Positions 28,167 to 36,496 of a stretch of 64,000 bases of DNA are shown here, piece by piece; within the stretch, counting starts at the first letter, position 1, and each line of letters starts with the position of its first letter. Under the pieces are notes generated by a model. That model was not told the origin of the DNA and did no database searches. It saw nothing but the letters and a program-made list of their open reading frames with translations. Both the position numbers and the translations under genes were made by a program. Origin of the DNA: an uncultured Lachnospiraceae bacterium (GTDB taxonomy: Bacteria > Bacillota > Clostridia > Lachnospirales > Lachnospiraceae); NCBI GenBank assembly GCA_910579805.1, contig CAJTWM010000018.1, forward strand, positions 7,707 through 71,706, in the 5' to 3' direction.

Positions 28167-29195
28167 ATGAAAATAGTAGTGTTAGCGGGCGGAATCAGTA
28201 CGGAAAGGGATGTTTCCTTAAGTTCCGGAACTATGATATACAAGGCATTGAAAGAAAAAGGGCATCAGGTCATTCTTTTAGATGCGTTTTTAGGATATGA
28301 AGGGGATACGGCTCATATTTTTGAGTCGGATGAGGACTGGACGAAGGAAATCGGCGCAGTGAAAGAGCAAAATCCCGATATTAAAAAGATTAAGGCAATG
28401 CGTCCGGACGGGGATAAAGTATTTTTCGGACCCAACGTACTCACGATCTGCCAAGGTGCCGATGTGGTATTTTTAGCACTGCACGGAGAGAACGGAGAGA
28501 ATGGGAAAGTGCAGGCATGTTTTGATCTGATGGGGATCAAATATACGGGAACGGACTATGTCAGCTCGGCGCTTTGCATGGATAAGGGACTTACAAAAGA
28601 AATGTTTGCTTCTTTCCATATCCCTACACCGCGAGGCGTTTCTCTGAAAAAGGGGGAAAAGGATAAGAGGGAAGTACCGTTTCCCTGTGTGGTAAAAGCG
28701 TGCTGCGGAGGTTCCAGCGTGGGCGTTTATATCGTTCAGGATGAAAAGGAATACGAAAAAGCAAAAGAAGCTGCATTTTTATATGATAATGAAGTGATTA
28801 TTGAGCAATATATAAAGGGACGAGAATTTTCGGTCGGCGTGATCGAGGGAAGAGCGCTGCCGATCATAGAGATCGCCCCGATCAACGGTTTTTATGATTA
28901 TAAAAATAAATATCAGGCGGGAAGTACGATTGAGACTTGTCCGGCGGTACTTAATGAGAAAAAGACGGAAGAAATGAAAGGCTATGCGGAAGCTGCATTT
29001 CAGGCGCTGCGCTTGAAAAACTACGCCCGTATGGATTTTATGATGAATGAGAAGGAAGAAATATACTGTCTGGAAGCCAATACGCTTCCGGGTATGACGC
29101 CCACGTCGCTGCTGCCTCAGGAGGCCGCGGCGGAAGGGACTTCATATGGAGAGCTTTGTGAAGAGATCATAAGGATTTCTTTGAAGAATGCCTGA
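28167..29195 (+). CDS. ddl: D-alanine--D-alanine ligase
   Basis: Joins two D-alanines with ATP to make the peptidoglycan precursor dipeptide. The 342-residue protein has the ATP-grasp layout: N-terminal GGISTERDVSLSSG (about 9-22), LHGENGENGKVQ (about 107-118), GGSSVGVY (about 178-185) and a C-terminal EANTLPGMTPTSLLPQ (about 304-319). The loop YDYKNKYQAGS is of the D-Ala-D-Ala type rather than the D-lactate type of resistance ligases. The start is set at 28167 because an ATG 33 bases upstream lies within the repeated hairpin. murF follows after 21 bases, so the two form a dipeptide-making and dipeptide-adding pair. Confidence 0.94.
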   Translation: MKIVVLAGGISTERDVSLSSGTMIYKALKEKGHQVILLDAFLGYEGDTAHIFESDEDWTKEIGAVKEQNPDIKKIKAMRPDGDKVFFGPNVLTICQGADVVFLALHGENGENGKVQACFDLMGIKYTGTDYVSSALCMDKGLTKEMFASFHIPTPRGVSLKKGEKDKREVPFPCVVKACCGGSSVGVYIVQDEKEYEKAKEAAFLYDNEVIIEQYIKGREFSVGVIEGRALPIIEIAPINGFYDYKNKYQAGSTIETCPAVLNEKKTEEMKGYAEAAFQALRLKNYARMDFMMNEKEEIYCLEANTLPGMTPTSLLPQEAAAEGTSYGELCEEIIRISLKNA

Positions 29196-29210
29196 AACGG
29201 GCAGATGGGA
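29190..29210 (+). repeat. Hairpin-plus-SD leader module, copy 3 (before murF)
   Basis: A shortened form: GCCTGAAACGGGC (29190-29202), which overlaps the end of ddl, followed by AGATGGGAG. It lies 6 bases before the murF ATG. Confidence 0.75.
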
Positions 29211-29216
29211 GTTAGT

Positions 29217-30611
29217 ATGAAGAATATGACATTGGTGTCAGTTGCGGAAAGCTGCGGCGGTACGCTTCATAATGCTGGGACGGATTGGGATAAGACGGCG
29301 GCGGGCGTTGTGATCGATTCCAGAAAAGTAGAAAAGGATTTCATCTTTATCGCTACAAAGGGGGAACGTGTCGACGGTCACAGTTTTATTCCGCAAGTTG
29401 CGGAAAAGGGCGCCATGGCGGTAGTCTGTGAGAAAGAACCGGAAGGCGTGGGGATTCCCTATATCCTTGTAAAAGATTCTTTTCAGGCTTTAAAAGACAT
29501 CGCAGAATATTATAGAAAGCAGCTTTCCATAAAGGTAGTAGGCATTACGGGGAGCGTAGGAAAGACAAGTACGAAGGAATTTGTTGCAGAGGTGCTTTCA
29601 CAAAAATACAAGGTGCTGAAGACCGAGGGGAATTTTAATAACGAAGTGGGTCTTCCTCTGATGGTACTGCAGATCAGGGACGAACACGAGGTGGCGGTGC
29701 TGGAAATGGGAATCAGCCATTTCGGCGAGATGCACAGGCTTAGTAAGATCGCCAGACCGGATATTTGCGTTATGACCAATATCGGTCAGTGTCACTTGGA
29801 ATTTTTGGGTACAAGGGAAGGAATTTTAAAGGCGAAATCGGAAATCTTTGATTTTGCGTCTAAAGATGCGGCTGTTTTTGTGAACGGAGACGACGATATG
29901 CTTCAGACTGTCCGGGAAGTAAACGGAAAGCCGCTTGTATATTTCGGTTTTTCCGAAAAAAATGACGTCTATGCGACGGATATGGAAAACAGAGGCTTGT
30001 TTGGCAGTGAAGCAAAAATCCACAGAATGAGAAAAAACGGATTGGAAGAATGCTATGCCGTTTCGATTCCCCTGCCGGGAGAACATATGGTATATAATGC
30101 GTTGGCGGCGGCAAGCGTAGGAAGGGTGCTGGGGTTAAATACGGCGCAGATACAGGCAGGGATTTCTTCGGTGAAACCGGTAGGCGGAAGAAGCAATATC
30201 ATCCGGGCGGAAAAATATATACTGATCGACGATTGTTATAATGCAAATCCGGTGTCCATGGAAGCGGCCATTGATCTGCTCAAAATGGCTCTTACACGGA
30301 AAGCGGCTGTCTTGGGAGATATGTTCGAATTAGGGGAAAATTCCGACGCTCTGCACGAGAGAGTCGGAAAATATGCGGTGGAACACGGAGTGGATATGCT
30401 TATCTGTGTAGGTGAAAACGCCCGCTTTATGTATGAGGCGGCACAAAAAAAGAAAGAAGAGGTCCGCAGGGACGTCAGACTGCATTATTTTAGAACGAGG
30501 GAAGAATTGGAGCAGGTAATAGAGAGCCTTTTAGAAGAGAAGGATACGGTACTCATCAAAGCGTCCCATGGAATGGGATTTGAAAATATAGTAAAAAAGC
30601 TGTCGCAATGA
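29217..30611 (+). CDS. murF: UDP-MurNAc-tripeptide--D-alanyl-D-alanine ligase
   Basis: Adds the D-Ala-D-Ala dipeptide made by the upstream Ddl to the UDP-MurNAc tripeptide, the last cytosolic step of peptidoglycan precursor synthesis. The protein has 464 residues, normal for MurF. Landmarks are the N-terminal GVVIDSRKV (about 30-38), the P-loop GITGSVGKTSTKE (about 109-121), NNEVGLPL (about 133-140) and the C-terminal domain DDCYNANPVSMEAA (about 339-352). I use the ATG at 29217 because the ATG at 29205 is part of the ribosome binding sequence. A terminator follows directly. Confidence 0.95.
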   Translation: MKNMTLVSVAESCGGTLHNAGTDWDKTAAGVVIDSRKVEKDFIFIATKGERVDGHSFIPQVAEKGAMAVVCEKEPEGVGIPYILVKDSFQALKDIAEYYRKQLSIKVVGITGSVGKTSTKEFVAEVLSQKYKVLKTEGNFNNEVGLPLMVLQIRDEHEVAVLEMGISHFGEMHRLSKIARPDICVMTNIGQCHLEFLGTREGILKAKSEIFDFASKDAAVFVNGDDDMLQTVREVNGKPLVYFGFSEKNDVYATDMENRGLFGSEAKIHRMRKNGLEECYAVSIPLPGEHMVYNALAAASVGRVLGLNTAQIQAGISSVKPVGGRSNIIRAEKYILIDDCYNANPVSMEAAIDLLKMALTRKAAVLGDMFELGENSDALHERVGKYAVEHGVDMLICVGENARFMYEAAQKKKEEVRRDVRLHYFRTREELEQVIESLLEEKDTVLIKASHGMGFENIVKKLSQ

Positions 30612-30627
30612 TTGCGGCAGCTTTTTT
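30598..30627 (+). terminator. Intrinsic terminator after murF
   Basis: AGCTGTCGCAA (30598-30608) pairs with TTGCGGCAGCT (30612-30622) with one G-T wobble, followed by six T residues in all. The left arm includes the last murF codons. Confidence 0.8.
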
Positions 30628-30678
30628 GCGGTGATGATTGCGGCAGCTTTTTTGCGGTGATGATTGCGGCAGCCTTTG
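30608..30678. repeat. Tandem 26-bp repeat duplicating the terminator half
   Basis: The unit beginning ATGATTGCGGCAGC occurs at 30608-30633, again identically at 30634-30659, and partially from 30660. Each unit contains the right arm and T-tract of the murF terminator, so the repeat looks like slippage duplication. Confidence 0.9.
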
Positions 30679-30701
30679 CGACGAAAGGCCGCGCGATCAT
30701 C

Positions 30702-32009
30702 TCAAGTGTCATATTCGCAAATATATCCGACTTTTCCTGCATAGGAAGGAGCGGCGGATAAAATATCGTCAGGTACGTCGTTTAAATAGTATTGTTTATC
30801 GGAGCGGCGGTAAAGGAGGACGACATATTCTTCCTTTACTTCCACGCCGTCTTCCCGCAATCCCCGATAACTGGGTTCTCCTTCCAGCCAAAACCGGAAC
30901 AGGGCGTTGTGGAGAGCTAACATGGGATAGCCGCCTTCGATTCCCGGTTCCAGCCAGCAAGTGTCCTTGGCGCCGACCCAGAAAGTAACGCTGGTTTTTT
31001 CTTCCGAGGATATTTGATCCGTGATCCGTTCCCACTCTTCGAAAGAAGTAATGGTTGCTAAATATCCGCCCTTTGCCTTGCAGGCGGCGTTTGCTTCCGT
31101 CCATGTCAGATCTTCTATGACCAGTTCATAGCGGTGGCCTGCGCAAGTAACGTCGTCCGTTTTTAAAACGGAAAGAATTTCATCTAAAATATAATATTTC
31201 GTCGGCTCTATGGCGGGCGAGCCGGGGCTGTAAGGATAGACGGCGTTTAAATTTGCCTGATACTCGTCTTCGCTTACATCCGTACCGTTCCAGTTGTATA
31301 TATAAACGGGGATTCCGTTTTCATCCAGTGCAGGGCCTTGCGGAGGGTCGCCGTAAGTTCCGCCGGATAAATAGGTCCATTTTCCGTTCTGAATGGTATA
31401 AATGTCGTCATAATAATAGCCCATATGGCCTTCCGAATTGCAGAGAAGATTTCCCTTTTCGATGTAGTTAAAATATAGGCGCGAGGTTTGCAGAGTGTCT
31501 AAGCTGTTTTCGTGCCATGTGAGGAGCATACATCCTCCAGCTTCGTAACCTGTGTCGATCACCAGTTCAGGGATGTCGTCTTCATCCACATAGATCAGAC
31601 TATAGGTGCAGGAGCCTCCGCTTTCCAACGTGCTTAAATATTTGATATACGCAAGCTCCCAATCGGCTCTGCCCGAAACGGTATCTGTCTCAGGCAAAAG
31701 GGGAGACAGGGATTCAGGAGCGTTTTCTTCCACACTTTCCGCCGTACCTTCTTTTGTGTCCTCTTCCGTTTTTTCAGAGTCTGAACTGTCAGGGAATGGA
31801 ACGGCGTCGGTGGTATCCGGGCTTAGGCCGGCAGATTCCGTTATCGATTCCCCGGAGAGTCCGGTAAGGGAATCGGACATGGATCGGGGATCCGTATTTT
31901 TAGAGCAGGAAACAGTGCAGCATAATAGAAATATAAACAGTGGAAACAGGGATAAATGTTTTGCTGGTCTTATATCTTTATCTGTTTCTTTTTTGACCGT
32001 GTGTTTCAT
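30702..32009 (-). CDS. Lipoprotein with C-type-lectin-like domain
   Basis: A 435-residue surface lipoprotein: a signal sequence ends in the lipobox TVSC (Cys35), followed by an acidic, serine-rich linker (about 40-115). The middle (about 115-290) is an unrecognised domain with YIKYLSTLESGGSCTYSLIYVDEDDIPELVID, a type often seen in Clostridial lipoproteins (quoted in part by position 118-149). The C-terminal 140 residues look like a C-type-lectin fold: LTWTEANAACKAKGGYLATI, then WVGAK, WLEGEPSY and a closing VGYICEYD. The cysteine-rich gene lies 43 bases upstream on the same strand. Ligand and role are unknown. Confidence 0.7.
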   Translation of the reverse strand: MKHTVKKETDKDIRPAKHLSLFPLFIFLLCCTVSCSKNTDPRSMSDSLTGLSGESITESAGLSPDTTDAVPFPDSSDSEKTEEDTKEGTAESVEENAPESLSPLLPETDTVSGRADWELAYIKYLSTLESGGSCTYSLIYVDEDDIPELVIDTGYEAGGCMLLTWHENSLDTLQTSRLYFNYIEKGNLLCNSEGHMGYYYDDIYTIQNGKWTYLSGGTYGDPPQGPALDENGIPVYIYNWNGTDVSEDEYQANLNAVYPYSPGSPAIEPTKYYILDEILSVLKTDDVTCAGHRYELVIEDLTWTEANAACKAKGGYLATITSFEEWERITDQISSEEKTSVTFWVGAKDTCWLEPGIEGGYPMLALHNALFRFWLEGEPSYRGLREDGVEVKEEYVVLLYRRSDKQYYLNDVPDDILSAAPSYAGKVGYICEYDT

Positions 32010-32052
32010 GACTGCCTTCTTTCAAATATAATGTGTTCCATGACGTATCATG

Positions 32053-32505
32053 TTAATTTTCATTTTGCTTCATATAAAGATCGGCAATCCGCACGGAATG
32101 CCCGGGGAAATTATTTTTTAAATACATCAAGTACTGCAGCGCGCTTCCTTCATAGGGATGGGGATCTCCGAACAGCCCTACTTCATAACAATTGCGGATC
32201 ACGTTAATGATGCAGTTTTCCGTATGGTCCTCTTTACAGTCTTTACATTCTTTTAAAATGTGCGCGATGGCAGTTTCTAACACGGCTTCGTCATATGGTT
32301 TAAGATCCATGGTAGGAATCAGTTCCACACCCTCCGCCACTTCTTTTTTGGGAAACTTTCTGAAATTTTCTATACATTGTTTGGCGTAACCTATCGTACA
32401 GTCCTTTCCCTGACATTGGCTGCATGAAACGCCGTTTAAGCAGCAGTCCTCTAAATCATTCCATACTAAATCGGCGTCAAATCCTTTTTTATGTACGTCT
32501 TCCAT
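32053..32505 (-). CDS. Cysteine-rich hypothetical protein
   Basis: A 150-residue soluble protein with ten cysteines, clustered in DCCLNGVSCSQCQGKDC (about 20-36) and ECKDCKEDHTENC (about 106-118). The spacing suggests metal binding, possibly zinc or iron-sulfur. A GGAGG site precedes the ATG. It lies upstream of the lectin-like lipoprotein on the minus strand and the two may be cotranscribed. I do not recognise the family. Confidence 0.65.
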   Translation of the reverse strand: MEDVHKKGFDADLVWNDLEDCCLNGVSCSQCQGKDCTIGYAKQCIENFRKFPKKEVAEGVELIPTMDLKPYDEAVLETAIAHILKECKDCKEDHTENCIINVIRNCYEVGLFGDPHPYEGSALQYLMYLKNNFPGHSVRIADLYMKQNEN

Positions 32506-32884
32506 ATTGACCTCCTATTGCTTGGGCTTCTTTTTGTTTTAGATTTTCGCATAAATTATACCATAAGAGGAAAAAGAAAGGAATAAGAAACTGTCAGCGG
32601 TGTATTGCAGCGTGCATTGTATGTCCGGCAGTATACCAAAAGTGCGGAGGGTGAGATCATGAGGGCGGAAGGAAGGCGGGGCGATATAAAAAACGGCGAC
32701 GGAACCAAGTTTTGCCCTTTGGAAGAAAACGCGGTATTTCTTGGTTGAAAGAAATACCGGATGCATATGGTATGGCACAATATACCGGATACGGAAGAAA
32801 AATAGGAAAATAGAAGGATAAAAAAGAGAGAAAAAGGGAATCCTCAGGTTGGAAATAACTGTAAGGATCCCCTTTTTGAATGCG
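32506..32884. other. Intergenic region between the cysteine-rich gene and plsC
   Basis: These 379 bases hold the plsC terminator and a separate hairpin CGGTATTTCTT (32732-32742) with AAGAAATACCG (32749-32759) and a 6-base loop. No convincing gene is present; the minus-strand frame covering most of it has no ribosome site I trust. The minus-strand promoter for the cysteine-rich gene presumably lies here but none stands out. Confidence 0.55.
32832..32877. terminator. Terminator after plsC (minus strand), symmetrical
   Basis: AAAAGGGAATCCT (32832-32844) pairs with AGGATCCCCTTTT (32864-32876) with one wobble. A/T tracts on both sides would allow use in both directions; plsC ends 9 bases away. 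Confidence 0.8.
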
Positions 32885-33619
32885 TTATACGAGTTCTTTA
32901 TTTTTAAAATAAGTTTCGGAAATAATATTTTGGACATAAGCGCCCAAAAATTTTTTATTTTCTTTATCCAGTTCGTTTATGTAAATCGGTTTGCCATATT
33001 CAATGACAACATGGGCTTTTTTAATTTTAGGAAACTGATCTTCCCAAATAGCGGAAGTATTGTTCAGACAAACCGGTACAATAGGGCATCCTGATTTTTG
33101 GGCGATCTTAAAACTTCCTTCATGAAAAGGAAGAAAGGTATCCGCAGGTTTTCGCCGGCTGCCTTCCGGAAAGATGCAGATGGAAATGCCGGACTTTACT
33201 TTTTCGATTCCTTCTAAAATGGTCTGCAGCCCTTTTTTCAGGTCTTCCCTGTCTAAGAAGAGGCAGTGCAGGTTTTTCATCCACTGGCTTAAAAGAGGGA
33301 CTTTTAATATTTCAGCTTTGGAGACATAACCTGTAGGTCTGGGGACTCTTACATAAGTGAGCACAATATCAAAATAACTGCTATGGTTTGCCACATAGAG
33401 AACGGCGGTGTCTTTCGGGACATTTTCTTCCCCGAGAACGGTTACCTTTACTCCCGACAAAAACAGGACGCAGCGGAACGCCCAGTTTACAATGGCTAGG
33501 GAACTGCGGTTCTTGGCGTCCATATTGATCTTTCCTATGAGCCATTCTATGAAAAATAAGGGAATGGAGCAGATGAGAAAGATGACCACAAATAGAACGA
33601 CTAAAATAAAACGTATCAT
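32885..33619 (-). CDS. plsC: 1-acyl-sn-glycerol-3-phosphate acyltransferase
   Basis: Adds the second acyl chain to lysophosphatidic acid to make phosphatidic acid at the membrane. The 244-residue protein has an N-terminal hydrophobic segment (about 1-30), the acyltransferase motif NHSSYFD (about 78-84, HX4D) and the phosphate-binding motif FPEGSRRKP (about 150-158). The length is normal for PlsC. It is transcribed alone on the minus strand with a terminator right after it and lies head-to-head with the second MBOAT gene. A broader acyltransferase role cannot be excluded. Confidence 0.88.
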   Translation of the reverse strand: MIRFILVVLFVVIFLICSIPLFFIEWLIGKINMDAKNRSSLAIVNWAFRCVLFLSGVKVTVLGEENVPKDTAVLYVANHSSYFDIVLTYVRVPRPTGYVSKAEILKVPLLSQWMKNLHCLFLDREDLKKGLQTILEGIEKVKSGISICIFPEGSRRKPADTFLPFHEGSFKIAQKSGCPIVPVCLNNTSAIWEDQFPKIKKAHVVIEYGKPIYINELDKENKKFLGAYVQNIISETYFKNKELV

Positions 33620-33793
33620 GATTCAATTCCTTTTCGGTAATTATTTTGCACTTGTTATCATTATAACGGAGGGTGGGAGGGAGTGCAACCAATATTATGC
33701 AGCTTTTGGCCAAAAGCCGTTTTTTGGTTTTGACTTGCTTTGTACAATTTGATAAAATTTAAGTCAAAACGAGGAAACGGGCAGGGCAGAGAG

Positions 33794-35302
33794 ATGTTAT
33801 TTAATTCCTATCTATTTATTTTTTTATTTTTGCCGGTCGCACTGATCGGATGGTTTTTCCTAAACCGCATAGAGAAATATAAATTGGCGCAGGCGTTCCT
33901 GTTTGTCATGTCGCTTTGGTTTTATGCATATTTTGACATCAGTTATCTTTCTGTTATTCTGGGCAGTTGTTTTGCCAATTATCTATTCAGCTATCTTTTG
34001 ACAAAATGGGAGAGCCCGGGCGCTAAAAAGGGAATGATGATAGCAGGATGCGTGGTCAACCTTGGTATCCTTGGATATTTTAAATATTTTGATTTCTTTT
34101 TGGAGAATCTAAACGTCTTATTTTCGGCGGATTTTACGTTGAAGCATATTTTACTGCCGCTGGGAATCAGCTTTTTTACTTTTCAACAGCTTTCTTTTGT
34201 GATCGACAGATGTAAAGGGAAAGCGCCCCATTATGATCTGTTGGATTATTTGAATTTTGTTACCTTTTTTCCGCAGCTTATTGCAGGGCCGATCGTGCTG
34301 CACAGCGAGTTGATTCCCCAGTTTCAGGACAGGAAAAAGAGGAGATTTGACGCCGGAGGATTTGCGCAGGGGATCACCTTTTTCGTGATTGGTATGGGAA
34401 AGAAAGTATTACTTGCGGATACGCTTGCGAAAGCGGTGAACTACGGATTTGGGGAGATCGGGAGTTTGGATTCCCTTTCGGCCGCTTTTGTAGCTTTGGC
34501 ATTTACGTTTGAATTGTATTTCGACTTTAGCGGTTATTGCGATATGGCCGTGGGGATCGGTAAAATGTTCCGGATCGAGATACCCGATAATTTTAATTCG
34601 CCGTATAAATCGGCGTCGGTAAAAGAGTTTTGGCGGCGTTGGCATATGACGTTAGGCAGATTTTTTACAACGTATGTTTATATACCGCTTGGAGGAAACC
34701 GGAAAGGAAAACTAAGGACAGCGGTCAACACGATGGCGGTGTTCCTGCTTAGCGGTTTGTGGCACGGGGCAAACTGGACCTTTGTGTTTTGGGGATTTTT
34801 GCATGGTCTGGGGGTATCGGTGAACAATTTGTTTCAGGGAAGGAAGAAAAGGATACGACCGGATGAAAGTGAGAATCCGGGCAGGGCAGTCCGGATCGGG
34901 CGGCATTTGGCGCAGGCAGCCACGTTTATCTATGTTTGTCTGGCCTTTGTATTTTTTAGAAGCGATACGATGGCGGACGGTTTTCTGTTCTTTCAGCGGC
35001 TTTTGTCCGGTGAATATAACGGCAGTATTTGGGCGGTAGCGGACGCGGTACCCATATCCGAGATCTATATCGTTACAAAAGCGCTCTCCATGAAAGCGCC
35101 GCAGTTTCTTAGCGCAGTAAATATGGCGGCGCTCATGACCGTGGCATTGATCGGTGCCGTTGCATTGAGCAGGAAAACGACAAGAAAAATGGTGGAAAAC
35201 AGTTCATGGAGCAACGGAGCGGCTTTAAGGATCGCGGTATTGTTCGTTTGGTCCGTTCTCTCGCTGTCGGGAGTCAGTACTTTTTTATACTTTAATTTTT
35301 AA
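33794..35302 (+). CDS. MBOAT-family membrane O-acyltransferase (AlgI/DltB-like), copy 2
   Basis: A 502-residue polytopic membrane protein, paralogous in layout to the gene at 16385. The ATG at 33794 starts MLFNSYLFIFLFLPV, the family N-terminus; an upstream TTG at 33740 is less likely. Landmarks are LPLGISFFTFQ, DFSGYCDMAVG, FWRRWHMTLG and the expected catalytic histidine (about residue 324) in GLWHGANWTF. It should transfer an acyl group across the membrane for an extracellular glycan. The next gene, 18 bases on, encodes a probable extracytoplasmic partner. The ribosome site GGGCAGAGAG is mediocre. Confidence 0.87.
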   Translation: MLFNSYLFIFLFLPVALIGWFFLNRIEKYKLAQAFLFVMSLWFYAYFDISYLSVILGSCFANYLFSYLLTKWESPGAKKGMMIAGCVVNLGILGYFKYFDFFLENLNVLFSADFTLKHILLPLGISFFTFQQLSFVIDRCKGKAPHYDLLDYLNFVTFFPQLIAGPIVLHSELIPQFQDRKKRRFDAGGFAQGITFFVIGMGKKVLLADTLAKAVNYGFGEIGSLDSLSAAFVALAFTFELYFDFSGYCDMAVGIGKMFRIEIPDNFNSPYKSASVKEFWRRWHMTLGRFFTTYVYIPLGGNRKGKLRTAVNTMAVFLLSGLWHGANWTFVFWGFLHGLGVSVNNLFQGRKKRIRPDESENPGRAVRIGRHLAQAATFIYVCLAFVFFRSDTMADGFLFFQRLLSGEYNGSIWAVADAVPISEIYIVTKALSMKAPQFLSAVNMAALMTVALIGAVALSRKTTRKMVENSSWSNGAALRIAVLFVWSVLSLSGVSTFLYFNF

Positions 35303-35320
35303 AATGAGGAGGCGGGATGT

Positions 35321-36433
35321 ATGGAAGGAGAAAAGGAATTACTGCAAAAACAAAAAAGGTTTATCCGGAATTTTGCCATACAGTCGGCAATGCTCCTGAT
35401 ACTGGCCGGAGTGGCGGTGATCGTCTTCGATCCGTTTTTTCATTATCACAAGCCGGTGGGCAGCCTGAAAGCGGTCGTGACGAAAGCGGAATACCAGTGT
35501 ATCGGCACGGTGCGCAACTTTGATTACGACAGTATCCTGCTGGGTTCTTCGGTTGCGGAAAATTACAATAACAGGTGGTTTGACGAAGCGTTTGGGACGA
35601 CTACGATCAAAGGGATCAAAAGTTCCGCAGCGACGGTAGATCTGATCTGGTATTTGAAAGAGGCCTTTGAGGCCAAGAAGGATACGGGACTCAAAGAAGT
35701 CTATTACAGTATGGATCTGTTTGCTTTGAGCGCGGACGCCGAAAAGGTTTTTCCGGACGATTCTCTGCCCTTGTACTTATATAATGATAATCCGGCTGAC
35801 GATGTGAATTATATTTGGAATAAGGATGTGATCTGTGAGCATATTCCGTATTTACTGGCAATGACTTATCTGGACGACTATGACGAGGGGACCTCTTATA
35901 ATTGGGCGCAGTATAAAGTATTTTCCAAGGAAGAGACTTTAAGCCATTACAGCAGACCGGAAAAGGCTGTGCCGATGCTTACGGAGGAAGACTACAAGCG
36001 AAACATAGATAAGAATATTTCCTTGATAGAGGAAGTAGTAAAGGCCCATCCCGAAACCACGTTCCGGTTTATTTATCCGCCCTATTCCATGCTTTGGTGG
36101 GATGCAGCTTACCGCAACGGGGAAACGGAACAGAATCTGTATGCGGCCGGACAAGCGGCGGAAAGACTGCTTGCCTATGAAAATGCGGAACTGTATTATT
36201 TTCAAAATGATGAAGAACTGATCACAGATCTGGATCATTATATGGATACCGTACATTTTTCGGATGAGATCAATCATGTTATCGTGGAACGGATGAAAGA
36301 AGGAAAATATAAGCTTACCAAGGACAACTATAAGCAGGAGCTTGAAAAGATGAAAAAGCTGTCGGAGAAGATAGAGAGGGAATATATAAAGGAATATTTT
36401 GAAGACGGAAGAATGCAAAAAGGAAAGAAATAA
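35321..36433 (+). CDS. SGNH-like extracytoplasmic partner of the MBOAT protein
   Basis: A 370-residue protein with one N-terminal membrane helix (about 20-40) and a large extracellular domain. ILLGSSVAENY (about 67-77) is a GDSL/SGNH-type serine block, and DHYMDTVHFSDEINH (about 305-319) provides the D-x-H type block at the C-terminal end. The tail is a charged helix. It follows the second MBOAT gene by 18 bases, so the pair probably forms an acylation module like the DHHW pair at 16.4-19.1 kb, but the two partner proteins differ in sequence. The modified polymer is unknown. Confidence 0.7.
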   Translation: MEGEKELLQKQKRFIRNFAIQSAMLLILAGVAVIVFDPFFHYHKPVGSLKAVVTKAEYQCIGTVRNFDYDSILLGSSVAENYNNRWFDEAFGTTTIKGIKSSAATVDLIWYLKEAFEAKKDTGLKEVYYSMDLFALSADAEKVFPDDSLPLYLYNDNPADDVNYIWNKDVICEHIPYLLAMTYLDDYDEGTSYNWAQYKVFSKEETLSHYSRPEKAVPMLTEEDYKRNIDKNISLIEEVVKAHPETTFRFIYPPYSMLWWDAAYRNGETEQNLYAAGQAAERLLAYENAELYYFQNDEELITDLDHYMDTVHFSDEINHVIVERMKEGKYKLTKDNYKQELEKMKKLSEKIEREYIKEYFEDGRMQKGKK

Positions 36434-36496
36434 GAGGATACTTTTGAACGGGCGCTCGATGAAATAAAAGAAATGTATTACAAGGGGGTACAGAAA

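Noticed and set aside
30608..30678. Tandem repeat considered as a CRISPR fragment
   Set aside because: Units are directly adjacent with no spacers and derive from a terminator arm.
32539..32937. Minus-strand frame between the cysteine-rich gene and plsC
   Set aside because: It overlaps the plsC terminator and the plsC end, has no ribosome site and no recognisable content.
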